From an uncultured Lachnospiraceae bacterium (GTDB lineage Bacteria; Bacillota; Clostridia; Lachnospirales; Lachnospiraceae), in NCBI GenBank assembly GCA_902783295.1, contig CACZQT010000143.1, positions 1 through 18,988 of the forward strand: a stretch of DNA of 18,988 nt. Reading direction: 5' to 3'. Below the pieces are notes generated by a model, which was not told the DNA's origin, searched no databases, and worked only from the letters and a program-made list of their open reading frames with translations. Numbering within the stretch: the stretch's first letter is position 1; the number at the start of each line of letters is the position of its first letter. Positions 1 to 7,429 of this stretch are shown here, piece by piece. The position numbers were made by a program, and so were the translations under genes.

Positions 1-84
1 GAGAAGGTGGGATTCGAACCCACGGCCCCTTTCGGAGTCACTGGTTTTCAAGACCAGCTCCTTAAACCACTCGGACACCTCTCC
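1..84 (-). tRNA. tRNA-Ser (anticodon UGA), 3' end cut by window edge
   Basis: Reading the minus strand from base 84 gives a class II tRNA. The acceptor strand GGAGAGG pairs with the bases at 1-6, including one G-U pair. The anticodon stem CTGGT/ACCAG frames the anticodon TGA, a short variable arm (GACTCCGAAAGGGGC) is present as expected for serine, and the T-arm is GTGGG-TTCGAAT-CCCAC. The outermost acceptor base and the discriminator lie outside the window, so the presence of an encoded CCA cannot be judged. It reads UCA-type serine codons. A separate promoter lies directly upstream. Confidence 0.96.
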
Positions 85-110
85 ATTGCCTTTTCGCAAG
101 CGCGCTATAT

Positions 111-139
111 ATGTTAACACGCGGCCCCGGTTCTGTCAA
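111..139 (-). promoter_or_regulatory. Sigma-A-type promoter of tRNA-Ser
   Basis: On the minus strand a perfect -35 TTGACA (134-139) is followed after 17 bases by TAACAT (111-116). It lies about 27 bases upstream of the tRNA-Ser 5' end, in the short gap after tRNA-Gly. The serine tRNA therefore need not depend on read-through from tRNA-Gly. Confidence 0.75.
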
Positions 140-160
140 GGGAAATATGAAGGATTTCGA

Positions 161-232
161 AGCGCGAGACGGGATTCGAACCCGCGACCCTCGCCTTGGC
201 AAGGCGATACTCCACCACTGAGCCACTCGCGC
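161..232 (-). tRNA. tRNA-Gly (anticodon GCC), no encoded CCA
   Basis: The minus strand from 232 gives a complete cloverleaf. The acceptor GCGCGAG pairs with CTCGCGC, the anticodon stem CGCCT/AGGCG holds GCC, and the T-arm is GCGGG-TTCGAAT-CCCGT with one G-U pair. The discriminator is T at 161 and the following transcribed bases are TCG, so CCA is not encoded. The 3' end would have to be made by endonucleolytic RNase Z cleavage followed by CCA addition. A gene for RNase Z lies about 1 kb away on the same strand. Confidence 0.96.
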
Positions 233-261
233 ATCTGTCGTCTCTCACAGGCGACTTATGT

Positions 262-290
262 ACTATACACCATCGTCCGGGTTTTTGCAA
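262..290 (-). promoter_or_regulatory. Promoter of tRNA-Gly
   Basis: On the minus strand -35 TTGCAA (285-290), a 17-base spacer and -10 TATAGT (262-267) lie about 30 bases before the tRNA 5' end. A-tracts immediately upstream (bases 294-343) look like an UP element. Confidence 0.75.
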
Positions 291-355
291 GTGTTTTTTT
301 GCAAATTCTCCAACTTTTTCTTTGCAATTTTTTACCGTTTTTTGCAAAAACCCGG
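277..355. repeat. Inverted repeat with four TTGCAA boxes and A/T tracts
   Basis: The stretch between the channel gene (ends at 379) and tRNA-Gly has perfect 14-base inverted arms at 277-290 and 342-355 (CCGGGTTTTTGCAA and its complement). TTGCAA occurs at 285, 299, 322 and 342. T runs on the plus strand (A runs on the minus strand) lie at 294-300, 315-319, 328-333 and 338-343. The proximal arm contains the tRNA-Gly -35 box. No U-run follows the minus-strand stem, so this is not a classical terminator; an UP element or protein-binding region fits better. Confidence 0.5.
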
Positions 356-378
356 AGATTCATTATCGTTATAAACAT

Positions 379-1161
379 TCACCGTTTTTTAAGATACACA
401 GCCCAGTAAGCCGCGCCTACTGCCGCCCCGCCGACAATGTTTCCCAGAGTCACCGGCAGCAGATTCGCCGCCGCATAACTTCCCAGCGACAGGCCTTCCG
501 CCGCCAGGCCGTATTCCTGCGCCGCAAAGAGTCCGGCACCGATATAATACATATTCGCCACTACATGCTCATAACCGCAGAGAACAAACAGCATCACCGG
601 AAAAAAGAGACCTGTCAGCTTTCCGGCCACCGTCTTTGCAGCAAAAGCCATCCATACAGCGATGCAGACCAGAATGTTGCAGAGAACGCCGCGGAGGAAA
701 GCATCCGTAAATGTCATAGATACCTTTCCGACAGCCGTACTGACAATGGACTTTGCCAGCCCCTCAGCAAAAAGAGACGGCAGGTGACTGTAGACCAGCA
801 TGGCAGCAACCAGCGTTCCACCTGCCAGATTGCCCAGATAAACCAGAATCAGGTTCCGGAGCACGGCCGGAAGAGTCACCTTTTTTTCCAGAAGCGGGAT
901 GATCAGCAGGCAGTTGCCCGTAAAAAGTTCACTGCCGGCAATCAGAACCATTGCAAGTCCGCCGGGGAAGATTACAGCCCCCACCAGTTTGGCAACCGAA
1001 GGTGCTTCCACAGAAACCCCCGCCACGGTTGCGCCGGCACCGGCCAGAGCAATAAACATTCCTGCCATGACGCCCAGGATCAATGTCTGAAGCACAGAAA
1101 GCCTGGTCTTCCCTTCTCCGATCTTTATATATTGTTCTGCGATCTCTTTTGGTGAATTCAT
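379..1161 (-). CDS. Formate/nitrite transporter (FNT) family channel
   Basis: Encodes a 260-residue integral membrane protein of the FocA/NirC family, pentameric channels that pass small monovalent anions such as formate, nitrite or hydrosulfide. Both family signatures are visible: AGSELFTGN at about residues 75-83 and GVLCNILVCIA at about 158-168. The stretch GYEHVVANM (about 196-204) carries the conserved central histidine. Length and about six hydrophobic segments match the family. The start at 1161 is chosen because AGAGGAG lies a few bases upstream; the frame stays open 45 bases further without a comparable site. It lies 58 bases after rnz and may be the last gene of the tex-rimI-rnz unit or be expressed separately. 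The substrate cannot be decided from sequence; formate would suit a fermenter. Confidence 0.93.
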   Translation of the reverse strand: MNSPKEIAEQYIKIGEGKTRLSVLQTLILGVMAGMFIALAGAGATVAGVSVEAPSVAKLVGAVIFPGGLAMVLIAGSELFTGNCLLIIPLLEKKVTLPAVLRNLILVYLGNLAGGTLVAAMLVYSHLPSLFAEGLAKSIVSTAVGKVSMTFTDAFLRGVLCNILVCIAVWMAFAAKTVAGKLTGLFFPVMLFVLCGYEHVVANMYYIGAGLFAAQEYGLAAEGLSLGSYAAANLLPVTLGNIVGGAAVGAAYWAVYLKKR

Positions 1162-1213
1162 AGGACTCTCCTCTTCTCTTGTATTCATCAAAGCTACAGA
1201 AACCAAAACCCGG

Positions 1214-1230
1214 TTCCGGTCAATCCGGAA
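1214..1230 (-). terminator. Possible weak stem-loop at the end of rnz
   Basis: On the minus strand TTCCGG-ATTGA-CCGGAA overlaps the rnz stop codon and is followed by CCGGGTTTTGGTTT. The stem is only 6 bp and the U-run is interrupted, so at best it attenuates transcription between rnz and the channel gene. Confidence 0.25.
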
Positions 1231-2179
1231 TCCCGTCAGCAGCAGGTGCCTCCTCCGTTTCCACTACCGGTTCATCTTCAAAACGAAGGGTCTTTTTCTT
1301 TCCGTCTTTCCCGAGTTTTGTCGCGGGAAACCTTTTTTTCGCCTCATCCAGATAGTCCTCCGGACGGTTCATGGATGGACTGAAATGAGTCAGCCACATT
1401 TCCGCGGGCTGCGCCAGACGCGCCAGTTCGGCCGCTTCCCGGAAGGTCATGTGCTTATGCTCGACTGCCTTATCCTGTTTGTCCGGTTCACCGTACATCC
1501 CTTCGCAGATAAACAGGTCCGCACCTTTTGCTGCTTCTGCGATCAGCGGAACAGGCCGGGTATCGGTACAATAGCAGACTTTCAGTCCTTTTCTTTCCGG
1601 ACCCATGACCATGTCGGGAGTATACGTTCTGCCCTCCCATTCCACGATATTTCCTTTTTGCAGCGGATTCCAGAGCCGGACGGGCAGCCCAAGCGCCTGA
1701 GCCTGGTCTACCTGAAACTTCCCTGCACGGGAAATGGATATGGTGTAGCCGTAGCAGGTAACATTATGGTTCACCCGGAAAGCATGGATGTGCATCCCCG
1801 CTGCTTCCAGATGTTCCTCTTTTTCTTTCAGTTCATAGAATTCCATAGGGAACGGCAGTTCCGGTGCGATGGAGCGCAGTGCATTCACCACGCGTTCCAG
1901 ACCCTTCGGGCCGATAAACAGCAATGGTTCCGTCCGTTCTGCATTTCCCATGGTCAGGAGCATCCCCGGCAGTCCGCTGACATGATCTGCATGATAGTGG
2001 GTAAAACAGATCACGTCGATCGGTTTGAAAGACAGTCCCGCTTTCCGGGCTGCGATCTGCGTTCCTTCTCCGCAGTCCACCAGCAGCTGCTTTCCTTCAT
2101 AACGGATCATCAGGGATGTCAGCCAGCGATACGGAAGTGGCATCATACCGCCCGTACCCAGCAAACAGATATCCAGCAT
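1220..2179 (-). CDS. rnz: Ribonuclease Z (tRNA 3' processing endonuclease)
   Basis: A 319-residue metallo-beta-lactamase-fold protein. RNase Z cuts tRNA precursors after the discriminator base so that CCA can be added. The zinc-binding set is complete: THYHADH (H61, H63, D65, H66), H138 in VNHNV, D206 in CTDTRP, H243 in HKHMTF and H265 in LTHFSP. The HMT loop and the position of the inserted arm (about residues 150-200) are typical of RNase Z rather than of general hydrolases. The C-terminal 20-30 residues are acidic and probably unstructured. AGAGGAT lies about 8 bases before the ATG. rimI ends 16 bases upstream, so the two are likely co-transcribed. Nearby tRNA-Gly lacks an encoded CCA and is a plausible substrate. 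Confidence 0.95.
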   Translation of the reverse strand: MLDICLLGTGGMMPLPYRWLTSLMIRYEGKQLLVDCGEGTQIAARKAGLSFKPIDVICFTHYHADHVSGLPGMLLTMGNAERTEPLLFIGPKGLERVVNALRSIAPELPFPMEFYELKEKEEHLEAAGMHIHAFRVNHNVTCYGYTISISRAGKFQVDQAQALGLPVRLWNPLQKGNIVEWEGRTYTPDMVMGPERKGLKVCYCTDTRPVPLIAEAAKGADLFICEGMYGEPDKQDKAVEHKHMTFREAAELARLAQPAEMWLTHFSPSMNRPEDYLDEAKKRFPATKLGKDGKKKTLRFEDEPVVETEEAPAADGIPD

Positions 2180-2195
2180 ATTAAGTAATCCTCTT

Positions 2196-2633
2196 TCAGG
2201 GGTGCCGCTGCATCAGCACGGCATCTTCCTCCGGATGATGATAATATTTCTTTCTTTTCCCGATCGTCTGAAAACCGAATTTCCGGTACAGCGCGATCGC
2301 GGGCTCATTGTGTTCACGGACTTCCAGATACCAGCTGGTGCTCTGCGGGGTTTCTTTCAGAAGAATATCCATCATGGCACTGCCGATCCCCCGTCCGCGG
2401 TATTTCGTCCCGGTGGCTATACGGAGAATCTCCCCTTCATCCAGGACTATACGTGTACCACAGTACCCTACCAGCATTCCGTCCAACAGTGCTGCAAGAT
2501 ACAGAGAATGCGGTTCACCCAGCATATCTGTCAAAGAACCGGCTGACCATGGATCCGGAAAACACTCTTCTTCCAGGCAATGAACCAGATCAGCTTCTTC
2601 AGGCCGCATCCTGCGGATTTCCAGGCCGTTCAT
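2196..2633 (-). CDS. rimI: Ribosomal protein S18-alanine N-acetyltransferase (RimI, GNAT family)
   Basis: A 145-residue GNAT acetyltransferase. RimI transfers acetyl from acetyl-CoA to the N-terminal alanine of ribosomal protein S18 in E. coli. The acetyl-CoA loop RGRGIG is at residues 79-84. The RimI-like block LEVREHNEPAIALYRKFGF (about 103-121) includes glutamate E104 and tyrosine Y116 at the positions of the proposed catalytic pair. The ATG overlaps the tex stop codon in the arrangement ATGA, indicating translational coupling. In many Firmicutes rimI sits beside tsaB/tsaD; here it follows tex, so the RimI label rests on sequence, not context. Confidence 0.9.
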   Translation of the reverse strand: MNGLEIRRMRPEEADLVHCLEEECFPDPWSAGSLTDMLGEPHSLYLAALLDGMLVGYCGTRIVLDEGEILRIATGTKYRGRGIGSAMMDILLKETPQSTSWYLEVREHNEPAIALYRKFGFQTIGKRKKYYHHPEEDAVLMQRHP

Positions 2634-4771
2634 AGCTTCATGGTCAGGGATATGCGTTTCTTTGCCAGATCAACAGATAAGACCTTCACCTCCACCACAT
2701 CTCCGACGCTGACTGCCTCCAGAGGGTGTCTGATGAATTTCCTGCTCATCTGGGACACATGCACCAGCCCGTCCTGATGCACACCGATATCCACAAAAGC
2801 ACCGAAGTCGATCACGTTCCGCACGGTTCCCTTCAGGACCATCCCGGGTTTCAGGTCTTTCATTTCCAGCACATCACTCCGAAGCACAGGACGAGGCATC
2901 TCTTCCCGGGGATCCCGGCCGGGCTTTTCCAGTTCGGAAAGGATGTCTGCCAGCGTTTCCTCACCGATGCCGAGTTCTTCCGCCATGGTTTTCCTGTCAT
3001 GCACCTTCCGGGATATCCCCTTCAGGCTTCCGCCGGAAAGGTCCTCCAGAGAAGCTCCCAGTTTCTTCATCAGTTCAGAGGCTGCCTTATAGCTCTCAGG
3101 ATGTACTGCCGTCATATCCAGCGGATTCTTTCCGTCCCGTACGCGAAGGAAACCGGCGCACTGCTCGAATGCTTTCGGTCCCAGTTTCGGCACCTTCAGG
3201 AGTTCCTTCCGGCTGTCAAAACGTCCGTTTTCATCCCGATATGCCACAATGTTTCTTGCAATCGTCTTGTTTACACCGGAGACATATTCCAGCAGGGATG
3301 CGGAGGCAGTGTTCAGGTCAACTCCAACACGGTTTACGCAGGACTCCACAACGCCTCCCAGGGCTTCGCCCAGCTTTTTCTGATTCATATCATGCTGGTA
3401 CTGCCCCACACCGATGCTCTTTGGATCGATTTTCACCAGTTCCGCCAGGGGATCCTGGAGCCTGCGCGCAATTGAAGCCGCGCTGCGCTGCCCTACGTCA
3501 AAATTCGGGAATTCCTCTGTTGCCAGTTTGCTGGCAGAATACACGGAAGCGCCTGCTTCGTTCACAATCACATACTGGACCTTCTGGGGAATCTTCCTCA
3601 GAAACCCGGCAATTACCTGCTCCGATTCCCGGGAGGCGGTGCCGTTTCCGACAGAGATCAGGGTGATATGGTACTTTTCGATCAGCCGCTTCAAAACACG
3701 CTCTGCTTCATCCACCTTATTCTGCGGAGCTGTAGGGTAAATCACTACCGTATCCAGCACCTTTCCGGTGGCGTCCACAACAGCCAGCTTGCAGCCGGTA
3801 CGAAACGCCGGATCCCAGCCCAGGACCACCTGCCCGCTGATTGGCGGCTGCAGGAGCAGCTGTTCCAGGTTCTTTCCGAATACCTTAATAGCTCCGTCTT
3901 CGGCCTTTTCCGTCATTTCATTCCGGATGTCCCGCTCTACAGAAGGAAAGATCAGGCGCCGGAAGCTGTCTGCCGCAGTAGCTTTCAGCAAAGGAGTCAT
4001 ATTTTCGTTTTTTCCAACATTCAGCTTCTTTTCCAGGTACCGGAGAGCGGCATCTTCGTCCATCACCAGCTTCACTGTCAGGACTTTTTCTTTCTCGCCG
4101 CGGTTGATTGCCAGAACGCGGTGCCCCGTCGTACGGCGGATGCTGTCATGATACTGATAATACTGTTCGTACACTGACTCAGCCTTCGGGTCCTTTGCTT
4201 CTGCCACCACATCTGCGCAGTTTTTCACGGCATCGCGCAGGAAAGCCCGGATCTCCGCCTGTTCAGAAAGCTGCTCAGCCAGGATATCGCAGGCGCCCTG
4301 CAGTGCTTCTTCCGGAGAATTTACTTCTTTCTCCGGATCTACAAAACCCGCCGCCAGTTCCAGAAGCGGTGTCGTTTCTTCCTGAGCCAGCAGGATGTCC
4401 GCGAGAGGGGCCAGCCCTCTTTCCCGGGCTATGGATGCCCTGGTACGGCGCTTCTGCTTGTAAGGAAGGTAAAGATCCTCCACCGCGACCAGAGTTTCCG
4501 CTGCAAGAATCTTCGCCTTCAGCTCAGTGGTCAGTTTCCCCTGTTCTTCTATGGAAGAAAGGACAGCTTCCTTTCTCTCCTCCAGTCCCCGGAGGTAGCG
4601 AAGACGCTCATCCAGATTTCGAAGCACCTCATCGTCCAGAGAACCGGTTACTTCCTTGCGGTATCTGGCAATAAATGGAATTGTATTGCCTTCATCGATG
4701 AGTTTCACAGCTGCTTCTGCCTGGCCGGCGCGAATATTCAGTTCCGATGCTAATTTCTGTATGATATCCAT
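2630..4771 (-). CDS. tex: Tex family RNA-binding transcription accessory protein
   Basis: A 713-residue protein, full length for the family. Order of parts: N-terminal helical Tex domain with IPFIARYRKE (31-40) and a following DDEVLR motif; RNase H-like YqgF domain from about 316 (GWDPAFRTGCKLAVVD); helix-hairpin-helix modules around 490-560; a C-terminal S1 RNA-binding domain from about 643 to the end (GTVRNVIDFGAFVDIGV). Tex binds nucleic acids and is linked to transcription and RNA turnover; its exact role is unsettled. The start is supported by AAAGGAA about 9 bases before the ATG. Its leader (4772-4950) is unusually structured. The stop overlaps rimI. Confidence 0.97.
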   Translation of the reverse strand: MDIIQKLASELNIRAGQAEAAVKLIDEGNTIPFIARYRKEVTGSLDDEVLRNLDERLRYLRGLEERKEAVLSSIEEQGKLTTELKAKILAAETLVAVEDLYLPYKQKRRTRASIARERGLAPLADILLAQEETTPLLELAAGFVDPEKEVNSPEEALQGACDILAEQLSEQAEIRAFLRDAVKNCADVVAEAKDPKAESVYEQYYQYHDSIRRTTGHRVLAINRGEKEKVLTVKLVMDEDAALRYLEKKLNVGKNENMTPLLKATAADSFRRLIFPSVERDIRNEMTEKAEDGAIKVFGKNLEQLLLQPPISGQVVLGWDPAFRTGCKLAVVDATGKVLDTVVIYPTAPQNKVDEAERVLKRLIEKYHITLISVGNGTASRESEQVIAGFLRKIPQKVQYVIVNEAGASVYSASKLATEEFPNFDVGQRSAASIARRLQDPLAELVKIDPKSIGVGQYQHDMNQKKLGEALGGVVESCVNRVGVDLNTASASLLEYVSGVNKTIARNIVAYRDENGRFDSRKELLKVPKLGPKAFEQCAGFLRVRDGKNPLDMTAVHPESYKAASELMKKLGASLEDLSGGSLKGISRKVHDRKTMAEELGIGEETLADILSELEKPGRDPREEMPRPVLRSDVLEMKDLKPGMVLKGTVRNVIDFGAFVDIGVHQDGLVHVSQMSRKFIRHPLEAVSVGDVVEVKVLSVDLAKKRISLTMKL

Positions 4772-4784
4772 CCGTTGTATTCCT

Positions 4785-4943
4785 TTATTTCATTGCTTCA
4801 TCTTTCAAGAACCGGCTGCGGTTCCTGAGCACCGAGTACGGCCTCATGTAACCGGATCCGTAAGGCACCTCGCCCGCTGCTGTGGCTTTCGCCATATACA
4901 GAACAGCCGCTATCCTGGTCAGACAGCGGCTCTGCAGTTTCAA
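4785..4943 (-). other. Structured tex leader: four hairpins, overlapping a 52-codon open frame
   Basis: The minus strand carries successive stem-loops: 4905-4931 (10 bp with one G-U, loop TGACCAG), 4883-4894 (TGGC-GAAA-GCCA, a GNRA-type loop), 4827-4845 (CCG-TACT-CGG with flanking GAG/CTC) and 4807-4826 (8 bp, loop CAGC). The same stretch is open from a TTG at 4943 to a TAA at 4785-4787, encoding a basic, cysteine-poor 52-residue peptide with internal ATGs at codons 17 and 33. Its stop directly abuts the tex ribosome binding site. No Shine-Dalgarno sequence precedes any of its possible starts, which favours a structured RNA or leader over a protein gene. A weak promoter (CTGACC, 18 bases, TATATG) falls inside the first hairpin. 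Confidence 0.4.
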
Positions 4944-4950
4944 CTCTTAG

Positions 4951-5036
4951 GGGAAACGCTGATTAACGCGTTTCCTGCACGAAATGCGCAGCACGAAGCG
5001 CCTTCCTTAGCGCATTTCTGCGTATCCTCCGGAATA
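4951..5036. repeat. Palindromic intergenic element (copy A)
   Basis: Two consecutive perfect inverted repeats: GGAAACGC (4952-4959) with GCGTTTCC (4968-4975), and GAAATGCGC (4981-4989) with GCGCATTTC (5010-5018). They are followed by CTGCGTATCCTCCGGA. No U-run follows either stem on either strand. Parts recur at 16711-16818 and, inverted, at 18861-18968. Between this element and the hom stop (5037-5074) there is only a small stem, GAAAAC-ACA-GTTTTC at 5044-5058. Confidence 0.55.
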
Positions 5037-5074
5037 TATCTGAGAAAACACAGTTTTCAATGTCTCCTCAGGTA

Positions 5075-6277
5075 TCAGGCATGCACGCGGATCCGGCCGA
5101 GAATGCTCAGTTTTTCCGCTCTCTCCGAGAATTCCTGTTCAGAAAGAACTTCTGTCACAAAGGCTGCCTCTCCCTCCAGAGCGGCTTTTACCGCTTCCGC
5201 GCCGGGGAAGGCACGAGGGACGGCTTCCGCTTCCTGGTCCGGCACCCGGATCAGGAAAGAATGTCTGTCACGGGTAATGTCCGAAAGGACTCTCTTCTCT
5301 TCTCCCCAGCCATCGTAGACAGTTCCGGCCGGATGCTGCAGCATCTCTACAACGTCTCCGACTACGGCGCTGGCTGTAGCTTCTTTCCCGGCCCCCCGTC
5401 CGTAAAACAAAAGGTCGTCCACCATGTTTCCATGCACCAGTATCCCGTTGAATACATCCCGTACCGCGTACAGTGGATTATCCGGTTTCACCAGGAAAGG
5501 AGACACCATGGCAAAAACCGCATCCTCATGGATCTCGGCGTCAGCCAGCAGTTTAATCTCCATTCCCAAAGCCCTGGCACAGACGAAATCCACTGCCGTG
5601 ATCTTCGTAATTCCTTCCGTGTAGATGTCCGCTGGATCTACCCTCTCCTTCAACACCATAGATAAAAGGATCGCCAGCTTCCGGCAGGCATCATGGCCTT
5701 CCACGTCTGCTTCCGGACGGCGCTCCGCAAACCCCATTGCCTGAGCTTCCGAAAGAGCTGTTTCAAAGGGAGTGCCTTCCTGCCCCATCTTTGTCAGAAT
5801 ATAATTGGTGGTTCCATTCAGGATACCTGTAATTTCTTCGATCCGGTCTGCCGTCAGGCAGGTGCGCAAAGGGCGAAGGATCGGAATGCCGCCGCCTACG
5901 CTGGCCTCAAACAGGAAACTGACTCCTTTTTCCCTGGCAGCTGCCATAAGTTCATGGCCTTTTGCCGCAACCAGTTCTTTATTGGACGTAGCTACGCTTT
6001 TTCCTGCTTCCAGTGCCTTCTTCACAAAAGTGTAGGCCGGCTCAACGCCTCCCATGGTTTCTACAACCACAGTGATCTCCGGGTCCTCGAGGATGCGGTT
6101 CACATCGTTCACCAGCACCTTCTCCACCGGCTGTCCGGGAAACTCCCGGATATCGAGGACATATTTCACCTGCACCTCGTCTCCGACGTGCTTTTTCAGA
6201 ATCTCTCTATTGATGTTGACGACATCAAAAACGCCGGATCCGATGGTTCCGAACCCCATAATCGCAATCGAAATCAT
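5075..6277 (-). CDS. hom: Homoserine dehydrogenase
   Basis: A 400-residue cytoplasmic enzyme reducing aspartate semialdehyde to homoserine, the branch point to threonine and methionine. The nucleotide-binding loop GFGTIGSG is at 8-15. SNKELVA carries K100, the substrate-binding region has GILNGTTNYIL (151-161), and EADVEGHDACRK holds catalytic D191 and K200. FYGRGAGKEATASAVVGD is at about 291-308. The C-terminal 60-70 residues look like a shortened, divergent ACT-type domain, so allosteric control by threonine is uncertain. The ATG at 6277 is preferred because GGGGGAGGA lies just before it; the frame also opens with TTG 21 bases earlier, which would put that site inside the gene. It follows prfB by 17 bases. 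Confidence 0.95.
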   Translation of the reverse strand: MISIAIMGFGTIGSGVFDVVNINREILKKHVGDEVQVKYVLDIREFPGQPVEKVLVNDVNRILEDPEITVVVETMGGVEPAYTFVKKALEAGKSVATSNKELVAAKGHELMAAAREKGVSFLFEASVGGGIPILRPLRTCLTADRIEEITGILNGTTNYILTKMGQEGTPFETALSEAQAMGFAERRPEADVEGHDACRKLAILLSMVLKERVDPADIYTEGITKITAVDFVCARALGMEIKLLADAEIHEDAVFAMVSPFLVKPDNPLYAVRDVFNGILVHGNMVDDLLFYGRGAGKEATASAVVGDVVEMLQHPAGTVYDGWGEEKRVLSDITRDRHSFLIRVPDQEAEAVPRAFPGAEAVKAALEGEAAFVTEVLSEQEFSERAEKLSILGRIRVHA

Positions 6278-6294
6278 ATGGTCCTCCCCCGGTA

Positions 6295-7419
6295 TCAACC
6301 CTCAGCCGCTTTTCCGCCCAGGCTCAGCCACTTCAGGTAGGCGTTAATGAACTGATCGATATTTCCGTCCAGCACGCTGTTCACATTGCTGGTCTCCTCA
6401 TCAGTTCTCAGATCCTTTACCATCGTATAAGGCTGCAGCACATAAGACCGGATCTGGCGGCCCCAGCCGATTTCCGACTGCTCACCCCGGATGTCCGAAG
6501 TCTTTGCCGCATTTTCCTGCTGCTTCAGAATAAACAGCTTGGCTTTCAGCATCTGCATAGCCTTGTCCTTATTCTGATGCTGGGAGCGCTCATTCTGGCA
6601 CTGTACTACAATGCCCGTGGGGAAATGCGTGATGCGGATAGCGGAAGACGTCTTATTGATATGCTGACCGCCGGCGCCGCTGGAACGGTAGGTATCGATC
6701 CGGATGTCATCATCCTTGATCTCTACGTCCAGGTCTTCTTCGATGTCTGGCATCACATCACAGGAAACAAAGGAGGTCTGGCGCTTTCCGGCGGCATTGA
6801 ACGGAGAAATCCGCACCAGACGGTGTACCCCGTGCTCGGACTTCAGGTAACCGTAGGCATTCTCCCCGTTGATCTGTACAGTCACGGATTTAATGCCCGC
6901 TTCATCCCCATCCAGATAGTCCAGGGTTTCCACAGAGAATCCCTTCTTATCTGCCCAGCGCATATACATACGGTAAAGCATACCGGCCCAGTCGCAGGAT
7001 TCTGTCCCGCCGGCTCCGGCATGGATGGTCAGGATCGCGTTGTCGCGGTCATACGGGCCGGACAGCAGGGTGGTAATACGAAGCGCATCCAGCTGCTCCA
7101 GAAATGATTTCAGTTCTTCTTCAATTTCCGGGATCAGGGAGGCGTCTTCTTCCTCATAAGCCATATCAATAAGCACTTCGATATCATCCCTGGCGGACTG
7201 CAGTGCTTTTACCTGGTCTACGGTACCCTTCAGGCTTTTCAGTTCCTGCATAATCCGGGTAGCCTTATCCGGGTCGTCCCAGAACCCCGGTGCTTCCATA
7301 TTTCTTTCCAGCTCCGCAATGCGGTTCTGCTTCCCTTCCAGATCCAGGGAAGCGCTGACTTCGCGCAGAGGCTGTGCGGCGGCCGAAAGCTGCTGTTTAA
7401 AAGCATCCAGTTCTATCAT
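6295..7419 (-). CDS. prfB: Peptide chain release factor 2 (no programmed frameshift)
   Basis: A 374-residue class I release factor. GGQ in SSGAGGQHINK is the peptidyl-tRNA hydrolysis motif. The stop-codon recognition tripeptide is SPF in VRISPFNAAGK, which identifies RF2 (UAA/UGA) rather than RF1. RF2 genes often need a +1 frameshift at an early in-frame TGA; here the equivalent place, about codons 22-27, reads straight through (GCTTCCCTGGATCTG), so synthesis is not autoregulated that way. The start at 7419 follows GTGAGGAAC; an upstream open extension of 23 codons overlaps the end of secA and is unlikely to be used. secA ends 10 bases upstream, the usual Firmicutes order. Confidence 0.97.
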   Translation of the reverse strand: MIELDAFKQQLSAAAQPLREVSASLDLEGKQNRIAELERNMEAPGFWDDPDKATRIMQELKSLKGTVDQVKALQSARDDIEVLIDMAYEEEDASLIPEIEEELKSFLEQLDALRITTLLSGPYDRDNAILTIHAGAGGTESCDWAGMLYRMYMRWADKKGFSVETLDYLDGDEAGIKSVTVQINGENAYGYLKSEHGVHRLVRISPFNAAGKRQTSFVSCDVMPDIEEDLDVEIKDDDIRIDTYRSSGAGGQHINKTSSAIRITHFPTGIVVQCQNERSQHQNKDKAMQMLKAKLFILKQQENAAKTSDIRGEQSEIGWGRQIRSYVLQPYTMVKDLRTDEETSNVNSVLDGNIDQFINAYLKWLSLGGKAAEG

Positions 7420-7429
7420 TTGTTCCTCA

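Noticed and set aside
4108..4674. 188-codon plus-strand frame within tex
   Set aside because: Proline-rich low-complexity product with no motif, antisense to a fully conserved gene; a reading shadow.
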